Source: DATLGB01 sp037724045 (GTDB lineage: Bacteria; Actinomycetota; Thermoleophilia; Solirubrobacterales; Solirubrobacteraceae). From it: 64,000 nucleotides of DNA. The notes under the pieces are model-generated. The model was given only the letters and a program-made list of their open reading frames with translations, was not told the origin of the DNA and searched no databases. Position 1 is the first letter of the stretch. Each line of letters opens with the position of its first letter. The DNA lies in NCBI GenBank assembly GCA_037724045.1, contig JBBJOW010000013.1:8167-72166 (forward strand). Reading direction: 5' to 3'. A program made the position numbers and the translations under genes. Below are positions 7,782 through 14,915 of the stretch, in pieces.

Positions 7782-8750
7782 GTGCTCGCCGCTCCCGAGA
7801 AGCTCATCCTCGCCGCTCCGCGCGGCTACTGCGCGGGCGTCGACCGCGCCGTCCAGACCGTCGAGCGCGCGCTCGACCTGTACGGCCCGCCGGTCTATGT
7901 GCGCAAGGAGATCGTGCACAACAAGCACGTCGTCGAGGAGCTGCGCGAGCGCGGTGCCGTCTTCGTCGACGAGCTCGACGACTCGATCCCCGAGAACGCG
8001 GTCACCGTCTTCTCCGCCCACGGGGTGTCACCCGCCGTGCACGCCGACGCGCAGCTGCGCGGCCTGCGCACCATCGACGCGACGTGCCCCCTGGTGACCA
8101 AGGTGCACCGCGAGGCGGTCAAGTTCGCCGGCGAGGGCTACACGATCGTGCTCATCGGCCACGCCGGGCACGAGGAGGTCGAGGGCACGATGGGGGAGGC
8201 TCCCGAGCACATCGTCCTGGTGGAGACCGAGGCCGACGTGGACGCGCTCGAAGTCGTCGATCCCGAGCGCATCGCCTACATCTCCCAGACGACGCTGAGC
8301 GTCGACGAGACGGGCGCGATCATCGCCCGCCTGCGCACGAAGTTCCCCGCCATCACGGGCCCGCGCACGGACGACATCTGTTACGCGACCACCAACCGCC
8401 AGTCCGCGGTCAAGGCGATGGCGGTCCAGTGCGACCTGGTGCTGGTGATCGGCTCGCAGAACTCGTCGAACTCCCAGCGCCTCGTCGACGTCGCGCGCGA
8501 CCTCGGCACCGACGCGCACCTGATCGACAACGAGTCCCAGGTCCAGGAGGAGTGGCTGACGGACAAGCGCGTGGTCGGCATCACCTCCGGCGCCTCCGCG
8601 CCCGAGGGCCTGGTGCAGCGGCTGGTCAGCTTCTTCCGTGAGCGTGGCACCGCAGACGTCTCCGAGCTCGAGGTGCTGCGCGAGGACGTGCGTTTCATGC
8701 TCCCGAAGACGATCCGCCAGGCGCTCACGGCGGCCGCCTCCGCTGGCTGA
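7782..8750 (+). CDS. ispH: 4-hydroxy-3-methylbut-2-enyl diphosphate reductase
   Basis: This encodes 322 residues of IspH, the last step of the MEP isoprenoid pathway, which reduces HMBPP to IPP and DMAPP with a [4Fe-4S] cluster. The three cluster cysteines are seen in PRGYCAGVDRA, IDATCPLVTKVH and DDICYATTNRQ. VFSAHGVSP and GSQNSSNSQRL are the substrate-binding His and Ser/Asn segments. The start is a GTG with no clear ribosome site; TACACT at 7768-7773 sits about nine bases before it, which suggests a leaderless transcript. It has no operon partner: a repeat-filled gap and a convergent gene follow. Confidence 0.96.
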   Translation: MLAAPEKLILAAPRGYCAGVDRAVQTVERALDLYGPPVYVRKEIVHNKHVVEELRERGAVFVDELDDSIPENAVTVFSAHGVSPAVHADAQLRGLRTIDATCPLVTKVHREAVKFAGEGYTIVLIGHAGHEEVEGTMGEAPEHIVLVETEADVDALEVVDPERIAYISQTTLSVDETGAIIARLRTKFPAITGPRTDDICYATTNRQSAVKAMAVQCDLVLVIGSQNSSNSQRLVDVARDLGTDAHLIDNESQVQEEWLTDKRVVGITSGASAPEGLVQRLVSFFRERGTADVSELEVLREDVRFMLPKTIRQALTAAASAG

Positions 8751-8778
8751 AGCCCTGGGCCGATGGGCCGAGTGCCGG

Positions 8779-8913
8779 CCAACCGCAGGCAGGTGAGGAG
8801 GGGAGCTCGGACGGCCGCCCGGAACGAGGAGGGGCCTGAGGGTGCCTATGGCAACCATTGCCCCCCGACTCAACCGCGCGCGCACGCTCCCTCCCCCTTA
8901 CCTGCCTACAAGA
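8779..8913. repeat. family B inverted-repeat element, copy 1
   Basis: The gap of 198 bp between the convergent ends of ispH and a CoA transferase is filled by an inverted repeat. The left arm 8779-8803 reads CCAACCGCAGGCAGGTGAGG followed by AGGGG, and the right arm 8888-8913 is an imperfect reverse complement. The same end is seen on the minus strand at 36184-36208 and 52752-52776. The inside contains a small hairpin GGCAA-CCA-TTGCC (8851-8863). A segment around 8826-8846 also resembles 35897-35917. I see no open reading frame in it. Confidence 0.68.
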
Positions 8914-8948
8914 CCACAGCACGCGCCCCCGCCACGCGTATTCGGAAC

Positions 8949-10046
8949 TCACTCCGGGGCGGCGGCCAACAGCCACGCCCGGATCTCGTCGCCGTGCTCG
9001 TCGAGCCCCGGCGGCGGGAGGCGGACCGGCGGGCGTGAGCCGTCGACGCGCAGCGGCGGCGCGGGGAGTCCGTCGACCACCGGCTTCAGCCCGAGCGACT
9101 CCGCCAGCGCCCACGCCTGTGGGACGTCGTTGACCGGCCCGGCCGGAACGCCGTGGTCCTGCAGAAGCGCCACCCAGTGGTCGACCGGCTGCGTGGCGAA
9201 CACCGCGCCGAGTCGCGCGCTGAGCTCCTCGCGGTGCTCGACCCGGCCCGTCGAGGTCGCGTAGCGCTCGTCGGGCGCGCCGAGCTCGAGCGAGGCCCAT
9301 AGACGTGCGAAGAGCCGGTCGTTGCCGACGGCCAGCGCGAGCGGCCGGTCGGCGGTCTCGAAGGTCTCGTAGGGGACGATGCTCGGGTGCCGGTTGCCCA
9401 GCCGGCCGGGGGACTCGCCGCCCAGCACCCATGCCGACCCCTGGTTGAGCAGCGTGGCCAGCGCGGCGTCCATGAGCGAGGTCTCGACGTGGCGCCCGCC
9501 ACCCCCGCGCATCGCCGCCAGGATCCCGACCGCCGACAGCAGCCCGCACACGAGGTCGACGACGGCGGACCCGACCTTCAGCGGGCGGCCGTCTTCCTCG
9601 CCGGTGACGTGCATGAGCCCGCCGACCGCCTGGGCGAGGAAGTCGTAGCCGGGCAGCGGGTTCTCGGCGCCGAACGCGGTCACCGAGCAGGAGACCAGAC
9701 CGGGATTGCCGCCGGCGCGCAGCGTGTCCCCGTCGAGTCCCCACGCGGCCATCAGCCCGGGCCGGAAGCTCTCGACGATCACGTCTGCGCGCATTGTGAG
9801 AGTGCGCGCCAGCTCGCGGTCGGCGGGGTCGGTCAGGTCGAGCGCGACCGACCGCTTGTTGCGGTTGAGGCCGAGATAGTAGGTCGCGTCGTCGCCCCGC
9901 CACGGCGGGCCCCAGCTGCGGGTGTCGTCGCCGGTCCCCGGGCGTTCCACCTTGACCACGTCGGCGCCGAGGTCGCCGAGCAGCATGGTCGCGTACGGCC
10001 CCGCCAGCACGCGGGAGAAATCGGCGACAAGGACACCGTCGAGCAT
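8949..10046 (-). CDS. CaiB/BaiF family CoA transferase (class III)
   Basis: The 365-residue protein starts MLDGVLVADFSRVLAGPYATM and continues LGDLGADVVKVERPGTGDDTR, the standard start of class III CoA transferases. The catalytic Asp is expected in the segment HVETSLMDAALATLLN; GGLMHVTGEEDGRPLKVGSAVVDL is also characteristic. These enzymes move CoA between carboxylic acids, for example formyl-, carnitine- or succinyl-CoA; the substrate cannot be read from sequence. Much longer upstream reading is antisense to the divergent phosphoesterase gene, so I start at the ATG at 10046. No acyl-CoA dehydrogenase or hydratase lies beside it. Confidence 0.9.
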   Translation of the reverse strand: MLDGVLVADFSRVLAGPYATMLLGDLGADVVKVERPGTGDDTRSWGPPWRGDDATYYLGLNRNKRSVALDLTDPADRELARTLTMRADVIVESFRPGLMAAWGLDGDTLRAGGNPGLVSCSVTAFGAENPLPGYDFLAQAVGGLMHVTGEEDGRPLKVGSAVVDLVCGLLSAVGILAAMRGGGGRHVETSLMDAALATLLNQGSAWVLGGESPGRLGNRHPSIVPYETFETADRPLALAVGNDRLFARLWASLELGAPDERYATSTGRVEHREELSARLGAVFATQPVDHWVALLQDHGVPAGPVNDVPQAWALAESLGLKPVVDGLPAPPLRVDGSRPPVRLPPPGLDEHGDEIRAWLLAAAPE

Positions 10047-10070
10047 CTGCGGAAAGGTAACGTCAGGCGC

Positions 10071-11180
10071 TTGGGCACGCTCGTCGTCTCCGACCTGCAC
10101 ATCGGCACGGCGGCAGAGGTGGACCTGCTGCGCAGGCCCGAGCTGCGGGCGGCGCTGACGGACCGCCTGCGCGCGGGCGACGTCGGCCGGCTGGTCGTTC
10201 TCGGTGACGCACTCGAGCTGCGCGAGGTGCCGGTACACCGCGCGGCGGAGATCGCCGAGCCGGTGCTCGCCGACCTGGGCGCGGCGCTGGGCGCCGGCCG
10301 CGAGCTGATCCTCGCCGGCGGCAACCACGACCACAACCTCCTCGCCGGGTGGATCGAGCAGCACCTCCAGCAAGGGCAACCGCTCGGCTTCGAGGAGCGC
10401 ATCGAGCCGTCGGTCGCCGGGCCGATCGCGGTGCGCCTGCGGCAGGCGGCACTTCCGGCCGAGCTCTCCTTCGCCTATCCCGGCCTGTGGCTGCGCGACG
10501 ACGTCTACGCGATCCACGGTCACTACCTCGACCTGCACACGACGGTGCCCACCATCGAGCGCCTCGCCGCCGGGGCGATGGCGCGGGCGCTCGCGCCGAT
10601 CCCCGAGGAAGGCGCCACGCCCGACGACTACGAGGCGGTGCTCGCCCCGCTCTACGCGTGGATGTACGCCCTCGCACAGCGCTCCAACGACGGCGCCGCG
10701 CGCGCCGGGTCGCGCTCGAGCGCCCGCGCGTGGGTCGCGCTCGCGGGCGAGGGCCGCCACCGGCAGCCCGTGCGCGCAAGCGCCCTCGCCGCCGGGCTGT
10801 TCGGTGCCGTCGCGCTGCTCAACCGGGCCGGCGTCGGCCCGCTGCGCGCCGAGCTCTCGGGCTCGGCCCTGCGCCGCGGGAGTCTCACCGGCATGCGGGA
10901 GGCGCTGCACAGGCTCGACCTGCACGCGCCGCACGTGGTCTTCGGGCACACCCACCGCTCCGGGCCGTGGCCGGGCGACGACGAGGCGGAGTGGCGGACC
11001 GCGGCCGGCAGCCGGCTGATCAACACGGGCAGTTGGGTCTACCAGCGCCACTTCCTGTCAGAGCGACCGGGCGCCGGCCCCTATTGGCCGGGGACCGCGG
11101 TGTTCGTCGGCGAGGACGGACCGCCGCGCCTCGAGCGCCTGCTCGACGACCGCACCCACGCGCAGTTGCGTCCCGCGTGA
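10071..11180 (+). CDS. calcineurin-like metallophosphoesterase
   Basis: This encodes 369 residues. The metal-binding motifs of the calcineurin-like fold are present in order: LVVSDLHIG (DxH), LVVLGDALEL (GD), LAGGNHDHN (GNHD), AIHGHYLDLH and VFGHTHRSGP (GHTH). A region between about residues 165 and 275 is an insertion rich in Ala/Arg. The only start before DLHIG is the TTG at 10071, which leaves 24 bp to the divergent CoA transferase. Substrate is unknown. Its stop overlaps the start of a truncated membrane protein gene in a GTGA. Confidence 0.83.
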   Translation: MGTLVVSDLHIGTAAEVDLLRRPELRAALTDRLRAGDVGRLVVLGDALELREVPVHRAAEIAEPVLADLGAALGAGRELILAGGNHDHNLLAGWIEQHLQQGQPLGFEERIEPSVAGPIAVRLRQAALPAELSFAYPGLWLRDDVYAIHGHYLDLHTTVPTIERLAAGAMARALAPIPEEGATPDDYEAVLAPLYAWMYALAQRSNDGAARAGSRSSARAWVALAGEGRHRQPVRASALAAGLFGAVALLNRAGVGPLRAELSGSALRRGSLTGMREALHRLDLHAPHVVFGHTHRSGPWPGDDEAEWRTAAGSRLINTGSWVYQRHFLSERPGAGPYWPGTAVFVGEDGPPRLERLLDDRTHAQLRPA

Positions 11181-11345
11181 AGCCGCTTCTTGCCGTGCTC
11201 GCCCTCGCGCTCGTCCTGCGCGTCGGGCTGATCGTCGCCACGCCGGACTTCGCCCCGTTCGGCGACCCCGTCGACTACGACCGCATCGCCGTGACGTTGT
11301 CGGGGCTGGGCTCGTTCGCACCGACCGGGCTGGCCGACCGACCCG
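11177..11345 (+). pseudogene. remnant of a GT39/ArnT-like membrane glycosyltransferase, N-terminus only
   Basis: A GTG overlapping the phosphoesterase stop begins VKPLLAVLALALVLRVGLIV and then TPDFAPFGDPVDYDRIAVTLSG, which matches the first membrane helix and the first lumenal loop (with the acidic D-x-Y region) of dolichyl-phosphate-mannose-type transferases. After about 55 residues the sequence changes to Arg-rich low-quality reading and runs into the end of the next, opposite gene. A full family member has 400 or more residues and 8-12 helices, so this is a truncated remnant. The GTGA overlap suggests it was once cotranscribed with the phosphoesterase. Confidence 0.6.
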
Positions 11346-11379
11346 TGCGGCGCCGCGCTCGCGGCGGGCGTCACCCGCC

Positions 11380-12126
11380 TCAGGGCAGCGCAGGCGTGAA
11401 GCAGGTGGCGAGCACCTCGACGTCGCCGTCGAGGCGCGCTTCGAGAACGGCCTCGGTGTGGTGGCCGTGCGCGAGCAGCGTGTAGCACCCGCATCCGTCG
11501 ACGGCGACCTGCGCGTCGCCGGCGCGCACGGTGCCGGAACCCGTGCAGACGAGGTGCACTCCGCCCGCCTCGTAGGGCCCCGCGTAGAGGCCGCGAACGT
11601 CGTCGGTCTGGGGTGGCAGGGTGATGCCGGGCGCGTCCTCGGGCCGGATCGGCGCGAGCGGCTCGGCGCCGTCCTCTAAACCGAGCAGCTCGATGATCTC
11701 GAGTTCGGTCTCCTCATAGGCACCCTCGCCGTAGTGCAGCGAGACGAGCTTCTGCTCCTGGTCGAAGAGGTAGCGCGCCGGCCAGCCCCGATTGCCGTAC
11801 ATGTCCCAGACCTCGAGCCCGGAGTCGATCACCACGGGGTGCTCGATGCCGAGTGATGCGACGGCGCGCTCGATCTCCGCAGGTTCGCGCGAGCAGGCAT
11901 AGCCGCCGGTGTGCACGCCGATCACCCGCAGCCCATGCTCCTCGTAGCGCTCGTGCCACGCCTTGACGTAGGGCAACGTGCGAAGCGAGTTGACGCGGCA
12001 GAAATCCCAGAACTCGACCAGCACCGGGCGCCCGCGTTGCTGGTCAGCCCGCAGAGTTGCGGTGTTCAGCCAAGGTAGTCCGCGAGCAAACGGCGGCAGC
12101 GTGATGTCGCTGGAAAGCGCGCGCAT
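11380..12126 (-). CDS. thioredoxin-fold protein related to the DipZ/TlpA group, with altered active site
   Basis: The 248-residue protein contains FWDFCRVNSLRTLPYVKAWH (residues ~39-58), which aligns with the WTYSCINCLRTLPYVKAW segment of DipZ-type proteins. RVIGVHTGGYACS and GNRGWPARYLFDQEQKL with HYGEGAYEE also match that group. The usual CxxC is not kept: the first Cys is moved by one position and the second is Ser, so normal dithiol exchange is unlikely. The last ~90 residues resemble the C-terminal beta domain of DipZ-like proteins. No signal peptide or membrane helix is visible, so it is probably cytoplasmic or a membrane-detached relative. Confidence 0.68.
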   Translation of the reverse strand: MRALSSDITLPPFARGLPWLNTATLRADQQRGRPVLVEFWDFCRVNSLRTLPYVKAWHERYEEHGLRVIGVHTGGYACSREPAEIERAVASLGIEHPVVIDSGLEVWDMYGNRGWPARYLFDQEQKLVSLHYGEGAYEETELEIIELLGLEDGAEPLAPIRPEDAPGITLPPQTDDVRGLYAGPYEAGGVHLVCTGSGTVRAGDAQVAVDGCGCYTLLAHGHHTEAVLEARLDGDVEVLATCFTPALP

Positions 12127-12134
12127 CCGGACTT

Positions 12135-12716
12135 GTGAACGCTAGCATCCGCCCGACGTTCGGCAGCCTGCTGTCCGTACCGCCACCACCCCCGGTCTTC
12201 AACGTGAACGCGGAGTCCGAGTCGACCCTGTCGCGGGTCGAGTACACGATCCCGAAGAACATCAAGCTCAACGGTGCCGGCTTCCCGACCTGCTCGGGTC
12301 GAACAAGAGCCAGCTGAACTTCGACATCGAGGTCTACGTGGCGGGTCCGAAGGCGCTCACGCTGTACCTGCAGACGAGCCTCTCAACATCCCGATCGCGG
12401 CGCAGATCAACGGCCAAGTCGTCGGCTTCGACATCCCCGAGCGGGTGCGGTCGCCGGTCATGGGCCTGTTCCGGACATCTTCGGTGTCGCGGACGCGACC
12501 ATCGACTACGGGATCGTCAGCGCGACGGCCATCTGGTACGTGCAGGTCTCTGCGCTCGTCATCGGTCACGTCGCCGGGCTCGTGCTGGCGCACGACCGCG
12601 CGCTCGTCGTCTACGGATCGGCGCGCGCGGCGGTCCGTTCCCAGCAGGCGATGCTGGTGGTCATCATCGCCTTCACCTGCCTCGGCCTCTGGCTACTCTC
12701 CGTCTCCAACTCGTGA
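12135..12716 (+). pseudogene. frameshifted, apparently chimeric locus: secreted-protein fragment joined to fenitrothion-hydrolase-like C-terminus
   Basis: Four protein-like stretches follow each other in frames that each step back by one base. They are STLSRVEYTIPKNIKLNGAG (to ~12290), NFDIEVYVAGPKALTLYLQ (~12318-12377), LNIPIAAQINGQVVGFDIPE (~12381-12470), and from 12474 DIFGVADATIDYGIVSATAI continuing with two membrane helices to the stop at 12714. The first three resemble a secreted actinobacterial beta-rich family; the last resembles the C-terminus of the membrane protein annotated as fenitrothion hydrolase in actinobacteria. The three shifts are equal in direction, as expected for lost single bases, but both parts are also incomplete. 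The following 44-codon gene is intact. Confidence 0.6.
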
Positions 12717-12847
12717 CGGTCGTCTTCGCGCATACGAGCCACTGGCTCGCGTCGATCGCGTACGCGGCGCCGCTGTTCGTGCTGCTCGGGTGGATGGGGG
12801 TCGTGCGCTTGCGTGACGTCCGCTCGCGGCGCCGCGAACAGGTCTAG
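12713..12847 (+). CDS. small single-helix membrane protein
   Basis: Forty-four residues from a GTG that overlaps the preceding stop (GTGA): MTVVFAHTSHWLASIAYAAP, then a hydrophobic helix PLFVLLGWMGVVRL and a basic tail RDVRSRRREQV. Short proteins of this form (start, AHxxHW, one helix, Arg-rich end) are common directly after fenitrothion-hydrolase-like membrane genes in actinobacteria. The linkage supports that the upstream fragment was once a full gene. Role unknown; the nearby SCO gene hints at a copper or cytochrome oxidase setting. Confidence 0.62.
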   Translation: MTVVFAHTSHWLASIAYAAPLFVLLGWMGVVRLRDVRSRRREQV

Positions 12848-12875
12848 CCCGCCACCGCCAGGGGTAGGACAGGCG

Positions 12876-13046
12876 GTGGTGTCCTTGGCCGAGCTCTTCA
12901 CCCTGTGGGCCGTCGCCACCGCGGAGGCCAACCTGGCCTACGACGGTTGGCGAGCCAGCCCTGGCGCTCACGCGTACGCGGCCTTCGCCGCCGCCGACGA
13001 CCGCGCCGGAGCGGCGCAGGACGCCCTCGCAGCGGCCGCCGGCTGA
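12876..13046 (+). CDS. small protein, first of two tandem paralogues
   Basis: About 56 residues from GTG at 12876 (a second GTG follows at 12879), with GGGGTAGGA as a possible ribosome site. The pattern is LAELFTLWAVATAEANLAYD followed by GWR, PGAHAYAAFAAADDRAGAAQDALAAA. It matches the C-terminal part of the gene at 13132 in the order W-x(2)-A...EA...AY...WR...Y...AA.DR..AAQDAL. It looks helical, soluble and without cysteines. The family is not one I can name. Confidence 0.55.
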   Translation: MVSLAELFTLWAVATAEANLAYDGWRASPGAHAYAAFAAADDRAGAAQDALAAAAG

Positions 13047-13131
13047 AGTTCGGCGCAACAACAGATCCAGTCGTGGGTTTGCCGACGTAACGGTAAAGAG
13101 AGATGCCCGACGGACCGACACGTCACCTGAG

Positions 13132-13365
13132 ATGAGCGCCCACGAGCTGAAAGACCTGCTGGACCAGGTACCGGACACCCGGGAGCTGGTGCTGCACCGG
13201 TCGAACTCCGACTGGGAGCTGTACACCGCCTGGAGCGACGCGCACGAGGACGCCGAGTACGCGTACTGCGAGTGGCGCGTGCATGGCGGTGGCGGCCGCT
13301 ACTTCGCCTATCGGGCAGCGCAGGACCGCGAAGATGCGGCGCAGGACGCGCTCAGCCGCGGCTGA
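13132..13365 (+). CDS. small protein, second of two tandem paralogues
   Basis: This encodes 77 residues: an extra N-terminal helix (MSAHELKDLLDQVPDTREL) and then YTAWSDAHEDAEYAYCEWRV with YFAYRAAQDREDAAQDALSRG, which parallels the gene just upstream. The shared C-terminal AAQDAL motif and spacing suggest a local duplication followed by divergence. It is small, acidic and probably helical. Its last 14 bases overlap the end of the convergent SCO gene. Function unknown. Confidence 0.6.
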   Translation: MSAHELKDLLDQVPDTRELVLHRSNSDWELYTAWSDAHEDAEYAYCEWRVHGGGGRYFAYRAAQDREDAAQDALSRG

Positions 13366-13978
13366 GCCTGCGTAGATCGCGTTCGAGCGCGGGCGTCGAG
13401 AGATACCCGGGAGGGAACCCGATCCGCTGTTGATCGTCCACCGCGAGCACGATGCCCGCCGAGTGCTCGCGGCCCTCCGTCTGCGGCGCGATCCCGAACG
13501 CCTTCCAGACCGGAGCGAGCTCCTCACGTGAGCCCAGCAGGAAGTCCATGCGCCCGGTCATGTGCTGCTTGAGCATGAACGCGCGGGCGCTCGCCGCCGT
13601 GTCGTTGGCCGGATCGACCGAGACCCCGAGCACCGGCACGTCGCGCCCGAGCGCGTCCATCGCGCCCCGGATCTGCTGCAGCTCGAAGGGGCACGTGTCC
13701 TCGCAGTGCGAGTAGATGAACGCGTAGATCACGGGTGCGCCGTCGGGGCGCGTGACGCGCTCGCCGTCCTGGTTGGCGAGCGAGAAGTCGGGCACGGTCG
13801 CGCCTGGCGGGCGCACGAACCCCTCGAAGGGCGCGCCGGGGTCCGGCGTCAGATTGCGCTCGCTCGCGCCCAGGTACGCGCCGGCGAAGCCCGCGAAGAG
13901 CAGGGCGAAGGCGCCGATCAGCACGAGGCGGACACGTTGGTTCACCCTGCCCACGATATGCCGGTGATGTCGCGCCAT
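13352..13978 (-). CDS. SCO1/SenC family copper chaperone-like protein
   Basis: A 208-residue protein with one N-terminal membrane anchor (residues ~16-35) and an exported thioredoxin fold. FIYSHCEDTCPFELQQ gives the copper-binding CxxxC motif of SCO proteins, and LGVSVDPANDT with the late His in GREHSAGIVL completes the usual metal site. SCO proteins deliver copper to the CuA centre of cytochrome c oxidase subunit II. A cytochrome oxidase block lies about 48 kb away at the right edge. The start codon overlaps that of a tiny divergent remnant. Confidence 0.88.
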   Translation of the reverse strand: MARHHRHIVGRVNQRVRLVLIGAFALLFAGFAGAYLGASERNLTPDPGAPFEGFVRPPGATVPDFSLANQDGERVTRPDGAPVIYAFIYSHCEDTCPFELQQIRGAMDALGRDVPVLGVSVDPANDTAASARAFMLKQHMTGRMDFLLGSREELAPVWKAFGIAPQTEGREHSAGIVLAVDDQQRIGFPPGYLSTPALERDLRRLSRG

Positions 13979-14069
13979 GAAGCGGCTCGTTGCGTTCGCA
14001 GGCTCGGTGCTGACCCTTCTCGCAGTCGCCGCTCCGGCGCATGCGCTCGACGTTGCGGGCGCGGGCTAG
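13977..14069 (+). pseudogene. orphan signal peptide, remnant of a secreted protein gene
   Basis: Thirty codons: MKRLVAFAGSVLTLLAVAAP, then AHALDVAGAG and a TAG stop. This is a complete signal peptide (charged start, hydrophobic core, AHA cleavage site) with only seven mature residues, ending where the opposite response-regulator gene ends. The most likely explanation is a secreted-protein gene cut off just after its signal peptide. The start overlaps the divergent SCO start by two bases. Confidence 0.5.
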
Positions 14070-14698
14070 GCCTCGATGAACCCCCGCCGGATCGCGTAGC
14101 GGACCAGCTCGACCCGGTCGCGCATGCCCAGCTTGCGCAGGATGTTGGCCCGGTGGGACTCCACCGTCTTCTCCGCGAGGTGCAGGGTGGCAGCGATCTC
14201 CTTGTTGGTGTGCGCCTCCGAGATGAGCTTGAGCACCTGCTGCTCGCGGGGGGAGAGCGGCTCCTCCGGCCCGGCCGAGGAGTCGGCCATCCACGAGCGG
14301 ATCATGGACCGCTCGACCGCGTCGGTCACGAACGCCTCGCCGCGGTGCACGGCCCGGATCGCGTCCAGCAGGGCGTCGTCGACCTCGCGCTTGAGCACGT
14401 AGCCCGACGCGCCCGCCTTCAGCGCGTCGAACACGTAGCGCTGGTCGTCGTGCATCGAGAGGATCAGCACCTGCGTCTCGGGCAGGTGCGCCCTGATCTG
14501 GCGCGCCGCCTGCAGGCCGGTCAGGCGCGGCATGGACACGTCGCACACGCACAGGTCGGGCTTGTGCTTGAGCGCCTTCTCGAACGCGTCGACGCCGTCG
14601 ACGGCCTCAGCCACGACGGTCATGTCCGGCTGGCGGTCGATCAGGAGCTTCAGTCCGCCGCGCACGATGCCGTGGTCGTCGGCGATCAGGATGTTCAT
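14066..14698 (-). CDS. NarL/FixJ family response regulator
   Basis: The 210-residue protein has a receiver domain (MNILIADDHGIVRGGLKLLI; phosphorylated Asp in LCVCDVSMPRLTG at about residue 54; Lys in YVLKREVDD) and a C-terminal LuxR-type helix-turn-helix (LSPREQQVLKLISEAHTNKE and VESHRANILRKLGMRDRVEL). It should bind DNA when phosphorylated by the histidine kinase encoded upstream. The two genes are separated by 217 bp filled with repeats, unusual for a two-component pair. Targets are not visible. Confidence 0.93.
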   Translation of the reverse strand: MNILIADDHGIVRGGLKLLIDRQPDMTVVAEAVDGVDAFEKALKHKPDLCVCDVSMPRLTGLQAARQIRAHLPETQVLILSMHDDQRYVFDALKAGASGYVLKREVDDALLDAIRAVHRGEAFVTDAVERSMIRSWMADSSAGPEEPLSPREQQVLKLISEAHTNKEIAATLHLAEKTVESHRANILRKLGMRDRVELVRYAIRRGFIEA

Positions 14699-14915
14699 CC
14701 GTGGTCCTTTCTGGGGGTGGGCGCGGGCTCTCCGGGGATGCCGGCGCCGCCTGGCCAGTGCGGAGGGCGGAGCCCGGTGGCGAGCGAAGCGAGACCGGGA
14801 GACCCGAAGGTGTGCCTCTGGCACATCGAGGGGCGAGGACGCAGCCAGGTGGCTTCCGAGCGCAGCGAGGTTGCTGGCGCCCCGGAGGGACCGTGCACAT
14901 CCGCGGAAAGGGCCA
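14699..14915. repeat. repeat-filled gap inside the two-component operon (family D copies)
   Basis: This 217-bp stretch between the kinase stop and the regulator start has no believable gene. It carries two short dispersed repeats. Positions 14775-14797 are identical over 23 bases to the reverse complement of 25951-25973. Positions 14853-14872 (minus strand AACCTCGCTGCGCTCGGAAG) match 37097-37116 at 19 of 20 bases and 22135-22154 at 17 of 20. Several GC-rich local palindromes lie around them. It could separate or attenuate regulator expression from the kinase. Confidence 0.6.

Noticed and set aside
8949..11051. A 700-codon minus-strand reading frame fusing the CoA transferase to upstream sequence
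   Set aside because: The part upstream of 10046 is antisense to the phosphoesterase and is Arg/Gly/Ala-rich noise; CoA transferases start at MLDGVLVADFSRV.
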